Source of the DNA: Paenibacillus sp. PAMC 26794
GTDB lineage: Bacteria > Bacillota > Bacilli > Paenibacillales > Paenibacillaceae
DNA length: 64,000 nt
Direction: 5' to 3'
Assembly: GCF_000316035.1 (NCBI RefSeq)
Contig: NZ_ANHX01000009.1
Coordinates: 1-64,000, forward strand
Part shown: in pieces, positions 27,343-36,748 of the stretch
Layout of the letters: every line of letters begins with the position of its first letter
Position numbering within the stretch: the stretch's first letter is position 1
Program-made: the position numbers and the translations under genes
Notes under the pieces: model-generated
The model's input: only the letters and a program-made list of their open reading frames with translations
Database searches by the model: none
What the model was told of the DNA's origin: nothing

Positions 27343-27894
27343 ATGAAACCGCGGATGATTGTTACTGCTTCAATGCTGGCAACGGTTGCGGCGGTCTTTC
27401 TGCTTGTTGCGATACAAACCTTACATATGCGTACATGGGGCGGGGACAACGTACAGCCTGCCTCTGCATCACATCATCCAGTTCAGCTAACGAATGACAA
27501 TCTGGTTGATGTGCTAAGCTCCATGCAACTATCAACGCCCATTGCAAGAGTGGAATGGAAACAGTCCATTTTGAGACTGGACCTCAAAGTTAAAGGAACG
27601 GGTACAAGTTACACTGAAATCTATGAGAACATGGCAGCTGTGGCGGATCTGGGCTTTCGGAGTCTGGATAACGTGGATCAGGTGCTGCTGCGCGTGATGG
27701 CAGAAGATGAATGGATGCATAAACGACATCTGTTACTTGCTGCTGATATTCGGCGTGGAGAGTGGCCTCTGTATGCGATTGAAACATTGCGGAACTGGAA
27801 AAGTGCGGCCTTTTCAGATGAATTGAAGGACTGGTTTCATTTGATGGAGACCGAACTCTGGAAGAAGCAATTCGAAATGACAAGTCAGGGGTAA
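27343..27894 (+). CDS. Uncharacterised membrane-anchored protein
   Basis: It has 183 residues from ATG 27343, after CAGGGAGGCG. One N-terminal membrane segment (about 5-25) is followed by a soluble domain of about 150 residues, presumably outside the cytoplasm. No catalytic motif recognised. It has no counterpart at this place in the B. subtilis order that I can name. Confidence 0.75.
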   Translation: MKPRMIVTASMLATVAAVFLLVAIQTLHMRTWGGDNVQPASASHHPVQLTNDNLVDVLSSMQLSTPIARVEWKQSILRLDLKVKGTGTSYTEIYENMAAVADLGFRSLDNVDQVLLRVMAEDEWMHKRHLLLAADIRRGEWPLYAIETLRNWKSAAFSDELKDWFHLMETELWKKQFEMTSQG

Positions 27895-27931
27895 TAGAAT
27901 AGCAGGATTCAGTGCGTGCCCGTTCAACATA

Positions 27932-27940
27932 TGCTATAAT
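27932..27940 (+). promoter_or_regulatory. Extended -10 promoter element before hepS
   Basis: TGCTATAAT is a full extended -10 without a good -35. It lies between the upstream membrane-protein gene and hepS and would start the hepS-menG-ubiA-ubiX transcript. Confidence 0.5.
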
Positions 27941-27995
27941 ATATAAGATTGTAGTGCAGAAATGGTTTAACAATGTTAAGGCTCGGAGGCTGAGA

Positions 27996-28859
27996 ATGAA
28001 TTCATATCGCGTACCCCAACTAGCAAAGAAATATACGGATTACGACATGATTCGACAACATACGGAAATCCCATCATTTCCGGATAGCCGGGCACGTCTG
28101 TTGCAGGTATTTGTGGGCCGCACAGACGAAAAGGTGCATCAAGAGTTATATGCTCTTGCAACTTCGCTCGTTCAGTTGGCCATGGATACGCATGATCGAA
28201 TCGATACCATTTCCGGTGAGCGGAAAGAGCAGGAGATGCGTTCGCGTCAGTTGAATGTACTCGCCGGGGATTATTTAAGTAGCCGTTTTTATCAATTGCT
28301 TGCCCAAGCGGGCAGAATTGAAATGATTGGCAAACTCAGTGGTGCTGTATCCGGAGTGAACGCACGCAAGATGACGCTGTATGAACGGATGAAGAAGCTT
28401 CTCGTTTCGGCTGACGAATACTTGCGTGAAACGGTACAGCTGAGGATGCAGCTGTTTCTTTCATTTACAGGCATGATTCAACATAACGAAGAGTCATTAT
28501 GGAACAGCCTGTTGACCGAATTCAGCTCCTGCGAAACGATCGTGGAAGAACTGAAGCGGATGAATGACGCAAAACAATATCTTCACAGCTATGCATATTG
28601 GCACATATACGAGCATGGTAATGACGATGAGCGCAGTGTGTTGCGTCAGTCTGAACCGGATGCGCGTGCATGGAACACTATGGTGCTGAAGCATAGGGTT
28701 GGCGAGGTTTTGCTGGACAAGCTTCGCGAGTGTACACACCGCATTCAACTGTTGTTGCAAGACGAGGAAGGGCGAATGGGCTTGCATGAGATACATGCAA
28801 TTCTAGAGCCTTACTTGGCATATTTGCAGCCTTCACATGCGGCAGTAAGGGAAGATTGA
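27996..28859 (+). CDS. hepS: Heptaprenyl diphosphate synthase component I
   Basis: It has 287 residues and matches the HepS-type subunit (LAGDYLSSRFYQLLAQAGRIEMI around 91-113 is typical). It is the non-catalytic partner that, with HepT (31427), makes the heptaprenyl chain for menaquinone. It lacks the DDxxD motifs, as expected. ATG 27996 follows CGGAGGC; earlier in-frame starts have no ribosome site. menG follows after 15 bases. Confidence 0.87.
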   Translation: MNSYRVPQLAKKYTDYDMIRQHTEIPSFPDSRARLLQVFVGRTDEKVHQELYALATSLVQLAMDTHDRIDTISGERKEQEMRSRQLNVLAGDYLSSRFYQLLAQAGRIEMIGKLSGAVSGVNARKMTLYERMKKLLVSADEYLRETVQLRMQLFLSFTGMIQHNEESLWNSLLTEFSSCETIVEELKRMNDAKQYLHSYAYWHIYEHGNDDERSVLRQSEPDARAWNTMVLKHRVGEVLLDKLRECTHRIQLLLQDEEGRMGLHEIHAILEPYLAYLQPSHAAVRED

Positions 28860-28874
28860 GGGGGAGACAGACGA

Positions 28875-29603
28875 ATGGGGAGCGGAGAGACCAAACCGAA
28901 AGAAGAATATGTCCATTCGGTTTTTCAGAGTATAGCCGGAAAATATGATGTCATGAATGATATCCTAAGTTTCCGCAGGCATAAGGCTTGGCGTAAATTC
29001 ACCATGAAAAAGATGAATATGTCCAAAGGTGATACCGGTCTTGATTTGTGCTGCGGCACATGTGACTGGACGCTTGCTATGGCAGAGGCAAGTGAAACGG
29101 GGCACATGCACGGACTTGATTTCAGTAGCAACATGCTGGAGGTCGGCCAGACAAAGATCAATGCGGTGCAACGTCAAAAGCAGATTACCCTGACACAGGG
29201 AAATGCCATGTCACTTCCTTATGAAGACAATTCGTTTGATTATGTGACGATCGGGTTCGGGCTGCGTAATGTACCTGATCTCAGACAAGTGTTGTCTGAG
29301 ATGAAACGTGTAGTCAAACCCGGTGGTATGGTTGTGTGTCTGGAATTGTCCAAGCCAACATGGCAGCCGTTCAAAGGCATTTATTATTTTTATTTTGAGA
29401 AGGTTTTACCGAATCTTGCCAAAGTGTTTGCTAAAAGTTTTGAGCAGTACAAATGGCTGCCGGACTCACTGGCCATTTTCCCGGGAAGGCAGGAACTGGC
29501 AGACATTTTTGCAGAAACTGGATTACAGCAAGTGCAGGCCTACCCTCTGACCGGAGGTATCGCGGCACTGCATATTGGAACCAAGGAGAATCAGCATGTT
29601 TAG
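28875..29603 (+). CDS. menG: Demethylmenaquinone methyltransferase
   Basis: It has 242 residues, SAM-dependent, and performs the last methylation of menaquinone. LDLCCGTCDW near residue 56-65 is the SAM-binding motif I; the second Gly of the usual GxGxG-type loop is partly replaced by Cys, as in this family. FGLRNVPD near 124-131 and PGGMVVCLE near 152-160 are UbiE/MenG signatures. ATG 28875 follows GAGGGGGAGA. It overlaps the UbiA-like gene by eight bases. Its neighbours hepS and hepT match the B. subtilis order. Confidence 0.93.
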   Translation: MGSGETKPKEEYVHSVFQSIAGKYDVMNDILSFRRHKAWRKFTMKKMNMSKGDTGLDLCCGTCDWTLAMAEASETGHMHGLDFSSNMLEVGQTKINAVQRQKQITLTQGNAMSLPYEDNSFDYVTIGFGLRNVPDLRQVLSEMKRVVKPGGMVVCLELSKPTWQPFKGIYYFYFEKVLPNLAKVFAKSFEQYKWLPDSLAIFPGRQELADIFAETGLQQVQAYPLTGGIAALHIGTKENQHV

Positions 29604-30462
29604 GAAAATTCGCATCTTTTTAGAAATGATCAAGATTGAACACACGCTTTTTGCTTTACCTTTTGCATTTATGGGGGCGATCCTCGGCTCCATGGTAGTG
29701 AATGATACCTTCCCAAGCTGGATGCAGATCATGTGGGTATTGCTTGCGATGGTCGGCGCACGTAGTGCGGCTTTTGGTTTGAACCGAATTATTGACCAAG
29801 CGATTGATAGCAAAAACCCGCGTACCGCGATGAGAGCCATCCCGGCAGGACTGTTGAAAAATGGGGAAGTTGTTATATTTGTCATTATCTCATTTATATT
29901 GTTATTCTGGGCCTCATCCAATCTTAATGTATTATCGATGCAGCTGTTACCTATTGCTGTGTTTATGTTGGTACTGTATTCGTACACCAAACGATTCACA
30001 TGGTTATGTCACATTGTTCTCGGAATGACGATTGGTTTGGCACCACTTGGTGGCTGGGTAGCTGTAACAGGAACGATGGATTGGACAGCGATTGTGCTGT
30101 ACGTTACGATTGTGTTCTGGACCGCAGGCTTTGATATTATCTATGCATGTCAGGATCTGGAATTCGATGAGGGAGAGGGTCTTCACTCCATACCTTCCCG
30201 TTTTGGCCTCGTTAAATCATTGCAGATCGCCAAGTTTTTCCATGTGATTACTGCAGTTGGTTTTCTTGCGTTATTGTTGATGACAGATCTGAGCTGGTGG
30301 TATGGCGCAGGCATGTTGGTGACGTATGGAATTCTGTTCTATCAACACTATATTGTGTCGCCTAATGATATGAGCCGTGTCCAAACGGCATTCTTTACCA
30401 TGAACAGTTTGCTTAGTTTAATTGTATTTACGTTCACTCTGATTGATCTGGCGGTGAAATAA
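29596..30462 (+). CDS. UbiA-family prenyltransferase
   Basis: It has 288 residues with about eight or nine hydrophobic helices. NRIIDQAIDSKNPRT (about 60-74) is the first Asp-rich motif (NDxxDxxxD class) and DLEFDEGEG near 188-196 is the second. Such enzymes attach a polyprenyl chain to an aromatic ring in the membrane. It may be 4-hydroxybenzoate prenyltransferase-like or MqnP of the futalosine route; sequence alone does not decide, but it is not MenA-like by its neighbours. ATG 29596 follows AAGGAGAA and overlaps menG. Confidence 0.85.
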   Translation: MFRKIRIFLEMIKIEHTLFALPFAFMGAILGSMVVNDTFPSWMQIMWVLLAMVGARSAAFGLNRIIDQAIDSKNPRTAMRAIPAGLLKNGEVVIFVIISFILLFWASSNLNVLSMQLLPIAVFMLVLYSYTKRFTWLCHIVLGMTIGLAPLGGWVAVTGTMDWTAIVLYVTIVFWTAGFDIIYACQDLEFDEGEGLHSIPSRFGLVKSLQIAKFFHVITAVGFLALLLMTDLSWWYGAGMLVTYGILFYQHYIVSPNDMSRVQTAFFTMNSLLSLIVFTFTLIDLAVK

Positions 30463-31083
30463 ATGGTACAGCAGCCGGACAATAAACGACTGGTTGTCGG
30501 AATTACCGGAGCGAGTGGCAGTATATATGGCATCCGATTAATTGAAACGCTGCTTGATTTGGAATATAACGTTCATCTGGTCATATCCAATGCAGGGTGG
30601 CGTGTACTGAAAGAAGAATTGGACTGGGATGTGACGAATCGGGACGCGGTGCTGGAAGAAAAATTCGGCAACCGTGCCGGTTCTCTGATCTATCATCCTG
30701 TGAGTGATATAGGGGCCTCCATTGCAAGTGGTTCTTATCTGGCCGACGGCATGATTATCATGCCATGTTCGATGGGAACTCTTTCGTCCATCGCGCAGGG
30801 ATCGTCGGATAATCTGATGTCTCGCGCAGCCGATGTTATGATGAAAGAGGGAAGAACATTGATCCTCGTACCACGTGAGACGCCTCTTCATGCAATCCAT
30901 CTGGAGAACATGCTGAAGCTTTCTCGTCTTGGTGTACGAATGATACCGGCTATGCCTGCTTTTTATTACAAACCTCAGACTATGGATGAGTTGATTCTGT
31001 TTTTGGTGGGGAAAGTGCTGGATAGCTTGCGCATCCCACATCAACTGTTTACAAGATGGGGAGAACCGGATGAACGGGGATAA
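30463..31083 (+). CDS. ubiX: UbiX-type flavin prenyltransferase
   Basis: It has 206 residues. The N-terminal GITGASGSIYGIRL (about 13-26) is the FMN-binding signature, and SSIAQGSSDNLMSRAADVM and PRETPLH are typical of the family. It makes prenylated FMN, the cofactor of UbiD-type decarboxylases. It directly abuts the UbiA-like gene (stop and start adjacent). No ubiD gene is in the window, so its client decarboxylase must be elsewhere. Confidence 0.92.
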   Translation: MVQQPDNKRLVVGITGASGSIYGIRLIETLLDLEYNVHLVISNAGWRVLKEELDWDVTNRDAVLEEKFGNRAGSLIYHPVSDIGASIASGSYLADGMIIMPCSMGTLSSIAQGSSDNLMSRAADVMMKEGRTLILVPRETPLHAIHLENMLKLSRLGVRMIPAMPAFYYKPQTMDELILFLVGKVLDSLRIPHQLFTRWGEPDERG

Positions 31084-31385
31084 CGACTGAGTTCGATACA
31101 AGGCTGTTTTTTGCCAAAGTGTTGCTCGGTTTATTTGTCCCCCGAATCCCGGGGTATTGGTGAGCACTGATGGTGAGTCTTCATGAACCACAGTCTTGAC
31201 CCATGCTCCGGCAACTTCTGTATTTTGTTTCAGAACAAGTCGCAGAGTTTAATTTTCGGGTGTCGGCTATGACATTCGGAGAAGAAAAACACGTTAGATT
31301 ACCTTATAGCAAAACACAAGCAAGAACGGTAAGCCGGGTTTTTCGTAATGCCTGCAGGCCCGACTTGCTGGAGGGGAAGGTAAGC
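31084..31385 (+). other. Gap between ubiX and hepT
   Basis: About 300 bases without a convincing gene. It holds a CCCCG/CGGGG hairpin near 31138-31155, an imperfect AAGCCGGG/CCCGACTT dyad near 31330-31375, and a strong ribosome site GGAGGGGAAGG at 31371-31381. A 75-residue open frame (31203-31430) runs through it with no good start at its 5' end. Confidence 0.5.
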
Positions 31386-31430
31386 ATGAATTTATGGACT
31401 GACAATACGCTGATACGGGTGAACGAATGA
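31386..31430 (+). CDS. Possible 14-residue leader peptide coupled to hepT
   Basis: ATG 31386 lies five bases after GGAGGGGAAGG, a much better ribosome site than hepT itself has. The peptide MNLWTDNTLIRVNE ends at TGA 31428-31430, overlapping the hepT ATG at 31427. It may serve to load ribosomes for hepT by coupling. Confidence 0.35.
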   Translation: MNLWTDNTLIRVNE

Positions 31431-32401
31431 AACTATTGGATATTTTCGGGTTGTTAAAAAAGGACATGGATTACATTGAGAAAGAGTTGTATCGCAGTGT
31501 TCGAGGAGAACAGAAGCTGCTGAGTGAAACGTCACTTCATTTGCTCAAAGCAGGAGGAAAACGGTTGCGGCCCGTTTTTGTGTTACTTGGTGGGAAATTT
31601 GGTACATACGACATTGAACGTCTGAAGTTGGTTGCGGTTCCGCTGGAACTCATTCATTCGGCATCCCTCGTTCACGATGATGTCATTGATAATGCGGAGA
31701 CACGCCGAGGCAAACCCACGGTGAAGTCAAAATGGGATAATCGGATTGCCATGTACACAGGAGACTATATCTACGGTAAGGCACTTGAAATGACTGCCGG
31801 ATTATCCGATCCAGCTATTCATCGTATCCTTGCCAAAGCTATGGTACAGATGTCCATTGGTGAGATGGAGCAAATTCGCGACTTTTTCAATACGGGACAA
31901 AGTGTTCGTAACTATCTGCTGCGGATTCGCCGCAAAACAGCACTTCTGATTGCGGTTAGCTGTCAGTTAGGGGCATTGGCTACACGTGCGCCTGAGCATG
32001 TATCTTCCCTGCTGTATACGTACGGATACAATGTGGGGATGGCTTTCCAGATTCAAGATGATGTACTTGATCTGGTAGGTACTGAGAAACAACTTGGCAA
32101 GCCACCTGGCAGTGACATGAAGCAAGGGAATATCACTCTTCCTGTACTTTATGCCTTGGAAGAATCTGATCTGCGGGAACCTTTGCTTAAGGAGATTTCC
32201 CGTGTCCAGCATGAAGAAGGACGGGCAAGTGCATCGGATGCAATTGGAATGATTCGACAAAGTCAAGGAATTGCTAAAGCAGAAGCCCTTGCTGACCGAT
32301 ATATGAAGAAAGCGCTCGATGCTCTCGATCAGCTACCTAACATCAAGACGACCAAAAACCTGCGTGATATCGCTCATTTTGTGGTTAAACGTACGCATTA
32401 A
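31427..32401 (+). CDS. hepT: Heptaprenyl diphosphate synthase component II
   Basis: It has 324 residues, the catalytic trans-polyprenyl synthase subunit. The first Asp-rich motif lies in VHDDVIDNAETRRG (about 83-96), and the second in FQIQDDVLD (about 208-216). It extends farnesyl diphosphate with isopentenyl diphosphate to the heptaprenyl length, together with HepS. ATG 31427 overlaps the stop of a short upstream frame; its own ribosome site (GGGTGA) is weak. Confidence 0.93.
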   Translation: MKLLDIFGLLKKDMDYIEKELYRSVRGEQKLLSETSLHLLKAGGKRLRPVFVLLGGKFGTYDIERLKLVAVPLELIHSASLVHDDVIDNAETRRGKPTVKSKWDNRIAMYTGDYIYGKALEMTAGLSDPAIHRILAKAMVQMSIGEMEQIRDFFNTGQSVRNYLLRIRRKTALLIAVSCQLGALATRAPEHVSSLLYTYGYNVGMAFQIQDDVLDLVGTEKQLGKPPGSDMKQGNITLPVLYALEESDLREPLLKEISRVQHEEGRASASDAIGMIRQSQGIAKAEALADRYMKKALDALDQLPNIKTTKNLRDIAHFVVKRTH

Positions 32402-32554
32402 ACTTTGTATGACCTTCAAATCTCGATTGCTCATACCCAAAGATGAACAGAACTGTGAGATTCCTCATTGGGAGGATTTGGACATGTATGTTACAATCAG
32501 AGGGATTGCGTTTACATAGTGATTAACTTTGAACCGTGAGTGAGGAGTGAGCTG

Positions 32555-32998
32555 ATGGATCGTACATTTTTGATGGTGAAGCCGGATGGTGTGCAGCGTG
32601 GATTGATCGGTCGAATTATTAGCCGTCTGGAAGACAAAGGATTTAAGTTGGTGGCAGGCAAATTGGTGCAGATGTCTGAGGATCAGGCAAAACGCCATTA
32701 TGCTGAACATGAGGGCAAACCGTTTTTCGATGATTTGGTTCGTTTTATCACATCTGGGCCCGTATTTGCCATGGTGTGGGAAGGCGACGATATTGTGGCA
32801 CTTGCGCGCATCGTCATCGGAAAAACCAATGTGAAGGAAGCAGCTCCGGGTACCATTCGCGGAGACTTCGCCAGCCATACACCACATAATCTGATTCATG
32901 GGGCAGATTCACCGGAAAGTGCTTCCCGTGAAGCAGCAAATTTCTTTGCTTCAGATGAACTGGTGGTATACGACAAGAGCATCGCAGCCTGGTTGTAA
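32555..32998 (+). CDS. ndk: Nucleoside diphosphate kinase
   Basis: It has 147 residues, the usual length. It moves the gamma phosphate between nucleoside triphosphates and diphosphates. The phospho-carrier His lies in the motif NLIHGADS (about 113-120). ATG 32555 follows GAGGAGTGA. It lies between hepT and cheR as in B. subtilis. Confidence 0.96.
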   Translation: MDRTFLMVKPDGVQRGLIGRIISRLEDKGFKLVAGKLVQMSEDQAKRHYAEHEGKPFFDDLVRFITSGPVFAMVWEGDDIVALARIVIGKTNVKEAAPGTIRGDFASHTPHNLIHGADSPESASREAANFFASDELVVYDKSIAAWL

Positions 32999-33023
32999 TT
33001 ATTAGCCAAAAGGGTGATACACG

Positions 33024-33818
33024 ATGCTGGAGCAAGAACAACTACTAGACCCGGATTACACCGGATTCATTCGTAAAATCAAAGAGAGCACAGGCATTGA
33101 TCTTGCTCAATACAAGGAAGGCCAGATGAAAAGAAGGCTGACCACACTTCGCAACAAAAACGGGTTTCATACATTTTCTAACTTTTTTGAAGCTATGCAG
33201 AAAGATAAATCATTGTTCTACGAATTCCTTGATCGTATGACGATTAACGTGTCGGAATTCTGGCGTAATCCCAATCGTTGGGAAGTGCTGCGGGACGAGA
33301 TTCTGCCTGAGCTGCTAGGATCCAAGCGTCGTGCTAAGGTTTGGAGTGCAGCCTGTTCAACAGGTGAAGAACCTTATACACTCGCCATGATTCTGGACAC
33401 GATGGGCATTTTGAAGGAGAGCTCCATTACGGCAAGTGATCTGGATGAAGGTGCATTGGCCAAAGCCAAGGAAGGGCGTTATATGGAACGCTCACTTAAG
33501 GATGTGCCAAGGGAAACGGCGAACCGTTACTTCAAGCAGGATGGCTTGGTATACCGTATTGATGAGCAACTCAAAAATTCGATCAAGTTCATGAAACAAA
33601 ATTTGCTGTTGGACCGTTTTGACGATGGGTACGATCTGATTGTGTGCCGAAATGTCATGATCTATTTTACTGAGGAAGCCAAAAACCTGTTGTATCACAA
33701 ATTTGCAGCAAGTTTGCGTCCAGGCGGTATTTTGTTTGTGGGCAGTACGGAGCAGATCTTCTCCCCGGGACAATATGGTTTGGAGACAGCAGAGACATTC
33801 TTCTATCGGAAAAAATAA
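33024..33818 (+). CDS. cheR: Chemotaxis protein methyltransferase CheR
   Basis: It has 264 residues. A helical N-terminal domain (about 1-75) precedes a SAM-binding domain with [16 protein letters not shown] near 108-123. It methylates glutamates of chemoreceptors. ATG 33024 follows AAAGGGTGA. The rest of the chemotaxis genes are not in the window; the position before aroC is the same as in B. subtilis. Confidence 0.95.
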   Translation: MLEQEQLLDPDYTGFIRKIKESTGIDLAQYKEGQMKRRLTTLRNKNGFHTFSNFFEAMQKDKSLFYEFLDRMTINVSEFWRNPNRWEVLRDEILPELLGSKRRAKVWSAACSTGEEPYTLAMILDTMGILKESSITASDLDEGALAKAKEGRYMERSLKDVPRETANRYFKQDGLVYRIDEQLKNSIKFMKQNLLLDRFDDGYDLIVCRNVMIYFTEEAKNLLYHKFAASLRPGGILFVGSTEQIFSPGQYGLETAETFFYRKK

Positions 33819-33835
33819 TGATAATGGTTGTTGAG

Positions 33836-33877
33836 CCGTCTGAAGCACATGTACATGTGTTCAGGCGGTTATTTGTA
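33836..33877 (+). terminator. Terminator-like hairpin after cheR
   Basis: CCGTCTGAA (33836-33844) and an inner CACATG/CATGTG stem pair with TTCAGGCGG (33860-33868). The T tract (TTATTTGT) is imperfect. Confidence 0.65.
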
Positions 33878-33905
33878 TACCAAGTACAAGAAAGAGCCGA
33901 CTTTC

Positions 33906-33934
33906 TTGTCAAAGCTGGTCAGCTATACTATAAT
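33906..33934 (+). promoter_or_regulatory. Sigma-A promoter of the aroC-aroB-aroH operon
   Basis: TTGTCA (33906-33911), 17 bases, TATAAT (33929-33934). Transcripts can run on into the trp genes. Confidence 0.85.
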
Positions 33935-33996
33935 AAGCAAAGAAATTATGGGATTTTAGCAATGTGAAGTTTAACAGTTTAAAGGGGGAACGTATT

Positions 33997-35166
33997 ATGA
34001 GTTTACGCTATTTAACCGCAGGGGAGACGCACGGACCCCAATTGACCGCTATTATTGAAGGATTGCCAAGTAATTTGACGATTGACTTTGAAGAACTGAA
34101 TTTCCAGCTTCACCGCCGCCAAAAGGGATATGGCCGTGGACGCCGGATGCAGATCGAGAAGGATCAGGCGAATTTTGTTGGTGGTATCCGTCACGGATAT
34201 ACAACAGGTGCTCCGGTAGCGCTGGTTGTTCAAAATAACGACTGGAAACATTGGCAGAATATTATGAATATTGAGCCGATCGAAGGCAGTGACGAAGAGA
34301 AACGTCGCGTTCATCGTCCACGTCCCGGACACGCTGATCTGAACGGTGGACTCAAGTATAATCTCAAAGACTTGCGTAACGTACTGGAGCGCTCCAGTGC
34401 ACGTGAGACAACGGTACGTGTGGCATGTGGTGCCATTGCACGTCAATTCCTGGCTGAATTCGGAATCAAGGTAGCTGGACGTGTACTTCGTATTGGAGAG
34501 ATCGAAGCTCCTTATCAGGACCTTCCGATTGATGAACTGATCGCAGTGACAGAAGCTTCCTCTGTGCGTGTTACGGATGCTGAGACAGAGAAGAAGATGG
34601 AAGCCTACATCGACCAGATTAAACAAGAAGGCGATTCCATCGGAGGAATAGTGGAATGTATCGTTGAAGGTGTACCTATTGGTCTTGGTAGTTATGTTCA
34701 ATACGATCGCAAGCTGGATGCACGAATCGCTCAAGGCGTAATGTCCATTAATGCATTCAAAGGTGTAGAGATTGGTATCGGATTCGAAGCCGGAGTCATT
34801 CGGGGATCACAGGTGCATGATGAAATCATGCATACGGACGAGCGCGGCTACCACCGGGCAACCAACCGTCTGGGTGGATTCGAAGGTGGTATGACGAACG
34901 GTATGCCAGTAGTTGTACGTGGTGTGATGAAGCCGATCCCAACGTTGTATAAGCCACTGCAAAGTGTTGATATTGATACAAAAGAAGCATTTACGGCTCA
35001 GGTTGAGCGCTCGGATGCTTGTGCTGTACCAGCAGCGAGTGTCGTTATGGAGCATGTTGTAGCGTGGGAAATTGCCAAAGCATTCCTGGAGAAATTCGGC
35101 GGGGATTCCATGGAAGAAATCCGTGCTAATGTTGCTAGTTATAACGCCCAACTGGAGAATTACTAA
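33997..35166 (+). CDS. aroC: Chorismate synthase
   Basis: It has 389 residues (called AroF in B. subtilis). It makes chorismate from 5-enolpyruvylshikimate 3-phosphate using reduced flavin. Family motifs include GETHGPQL near the N-terminus (about 9-16), RPGHADLNG near 108-116, and the C-terminal DxCAVPAA segment near 341-348. ATG 33997 follows AAGGGGGAA. It opens the aromatic supraoperon and is separated from aroB by one base. Confidence 0.97.
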   Translation: MSLRYLTAGETHGPQLTAIIEGLPSNLTIDFEELNFQLHRRQKGYGRGRRMQIEKDQANFVGGIRHGYTTGAPVALVVQNNDWKHWQNIMNIEPIEGSDEEKRRVHRPRPGHADLNGGLKYNLKDLRNVLERSSARETTVRVACGAIARQFLAEFGIKVAGRVLRIGEIEAPYQDLPIDELIAVTEASSVRVTDAETEKKMEAYIDQIKQEGDSIGGIVECIVEGVPIGLGSYVQYDRKLDARIAQGVMSINAFKGVEIGIGFEAGVIRGSQVHDEIMHTDERGYHRATNRLGGFEGGMTNGMPVVVRGVMKPIPTLYKPLQSVDIDTKEAFTAQVERSDACAVPAASVVMEHVVAWEIAKAFLEKFGGDSMEEIRANVASYNAQLENY

Positions 35167-35167
35167 T

Positions 35168-36262
35168 ATGCGTCAGCTGACGGTACAGTTGGAGGAACGC
35201 TCATATCCGATTCTGATTGGCAGCGGTCTATTGGCACAAGCCCCTCAATATTTTGAGCAATATGGGTTGACCAAAAAAAGTCCGCTACTCATCATTACAG
35301 ATGAAAATGTGGCTCCCAAATACTTGTCAGGTTTGGAGCAAACGCTACGTACGGCTGGTTATACAGTCGTATCGGCGGTTGTGCCCTCTGGTGAAACATC
35401 GAAATCCCTTTCGGTGTACCAGGATATGATGACCGTTGCGATCGAAGGCAGACTGGATCGGAGTTCTGCGATTCTGGCCTTAGGTGGTGGTGTCGTAGGT
35501 GATCTGGCTGGCTTTGTTGCCGCTACATATATGCGTGGAATCAAGTTTGTTCAAGTACCTACAACGATTTTGGCGCATGACAGCAGTGTAGGCGGCAAGG
35601 TGGCTGTCAATCATCCGCTGGCCAAAAATATGATCGGTGCATTCCACCAGCCCGAGCTAGTGCTCTATGATGTGGACACACTTCAATCCTTGCCGCCGCG
35701 AGATGTTTCGGCAGGGTTGTCAGAGATGTTGAAGCATGGACTAATCCGTGATGAGACTTTTGCACATTGGTGTGAGGAACATGCGGAAGAACTGCTTGCG
35801 CTTAATCCGGAAGCATTGGGATACGGCTTGGAGCGAGGGTGTGGCATTAAGGCAGAGATTGTATCCAGAGACGAACGGGAAAATGGAGAACGTGCGTTGT
35901 TGAACCTGGGACATACGATTGGTCATGCCATTGAAGCGATTGCCGGTTATGGAGAATTCCTGCACGGAGAAGCGATCTCGATCGGTATGGCTGGATCAGC
36001 ATTGCTTGGAGAGAAGCTTGGTGCGCCAGCGGGGCTCTATGAAGATACGGTCCGCATGTTGCGTTCACTTCGCCTTCCAACAACGATGCCTGCACATCTC
36101 GACACGGATGCATTAATGGAAGCGATGATGCATGACAAAAAGTTCCGTGAAGGTCATATGGTGTTTATCATTCCTGATCGGATTGGGGCTGCCAGAATTG
36201 TGAAGGACGTACCTGTGTCGGCAGTTCGGGACGTCATTGAAATGCTCAGGAAGGGAGAATGA
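35168..36262 (+). CDS. aroB: 3-dehydroquinate synthase
   Basis: It has 364 residues. It cyclises DAHP to 3-dehydroquinate with NAD and a metal ion. GGGVVGDLAGFVAATYMRG (about 103-121) is the NAD-binding segment; the metal ligands lie in the EMLKHG, GHTIGHA and LHGEA motifs. ATG 35168 follows GGAGAA inside the aroC end. No earlier start has a ribosome site. Its stop overlaps the aroH region. Confidence 0.97.
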   Translation: MRQLTVQLEERSYPILIGSGLLAQAPQYFEQYGLTKKSPLLIITDENVAPKYLSGLEQTLRTAGYTVVSAVVPSGETSKSLSVYQDMMTVAIEGRLDRSSAILALGGGVVGDLAGFVAATYMRGIKFVQVPTTILAHDSSVGGKVAVNHPLAKNMIGAFHQPELVLYDVDTLQSLPPRDVSAGLSEMLKHGLIRDETFAHWCEEHAEELLALNPEALGYGLERGCGIKAEIVSRDERENGERALLNLGHTIGHAIEAIAGYGEFLHGEAISIGMAGSALLGEKLGAPAGLYEDTVRMLRSLRLPTTMPAHLDTDALMEAMMHDKKFREGHMVFIIPDRIGAARIVKDVPVSAVRDVIEMLRKGE

Positions 36263-36267
36263 CAGCA

Positions 36268-36645
36268 ATGGTCACACGGGGAATTCGCGGGGCTACAACA
36301 GTCGCGCAGAACAACGAAGAACAGATTTTGAAGGAAACGGCTGTATTGTTGCAGGAGATCGTGGATCGCAATGAGATCCAACCGGAAGATATCTGCAGTG
36401 TGTGGATTACGTTAACTGGGGATCTGGATGCTGCTTTCCCGGCAAAAGCTATTCGTCAACTGGATGGTTGGGAACTCGTACCACTAATGTGTGCACTGGA
36501 GGTTCCTGTTAAAGGTGCCTTGGCGCAGTGCATTCGTTTCATGGTGCATGTCAATACAAACAAAGCTCAGAATGAAATCAACCATGTGTATCTGAACGGT
36601 GCACAGGCATTACGTCCGGATTTGGCAGCACCTTCCGGCTCTTAA
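36268..36645 (+). CDS. aroH: Chorismate mutase, AroH type
   Basis: It has 125 residues. It converts chorismate to prephenate, feeding hisC and tyrA downstream. RGIRGATTV (about 4-12) with the catalytic Arg and the end motif VYLNGAQALRPDL are typical of the AroH trimer class. ATG 36268 lies ten bases after AGGGAGA; ATG 36259, which overlaps the aroB stop, is too close to that site. Confidence 0.95.
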   Translation: MVTRGIRGATTVAQNNEEQILKETAVLLQEIVDRNEIQPEDICSVWITLTGDLDAAFPAKAIRQLDGWELVPLMCALEVPVKGALAQCIRFMVHVNTNKAQNEINHVYLNGAQALRPDLAAPSGS

Positions 36646-36653
36646 GTAGTGGG

Positions 36654-36682
36654 TTGTCAAACCGATCATAATGATGTATAGT
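36654..36682 (+). promoter_or_regulatory. Sigma-A promoter of the trp leader
   Basis: TTGTCA (36654-36659), 17 bases, TATAGT (36677-36682). Expected RNA start near 36689, about five bases before the first TRAP triplet. Confidence 0.8.
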
Positions 36683-36693
36683 GAGAACCAGTT

Positions 36694-36748
36694 GAGTAGA
36701 GTTGAGATTGAGCTGAGAGCAGCTGAGCTAGTGGAGTATATAGCAGAG
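36694..36748 (+). promoter_or_regulatory. TRAP-binding site of the trp leader (11 NAG triplets)
   Basis: Triplets begin at 36694, 36699, 36704, 36710, 36715, 36720, 36725, 36729, 36734, 36741 and 36746: GAG eight times, TAG twice and CAG once (36720). Gaps are one to four bases, mostly two. Eleven triplets fit the 11-subunit TRAP ring encoded by mtrB at 27000. Confidence 0.88.

Noticed and set aside
31203..31430. 75-residue frame between ubiX and hepT as a full gene or mqnA remnant
   Set aside because: No ribosome site at its 5' end and no resemblance to MqnA; only its last 14 codons have a good start.
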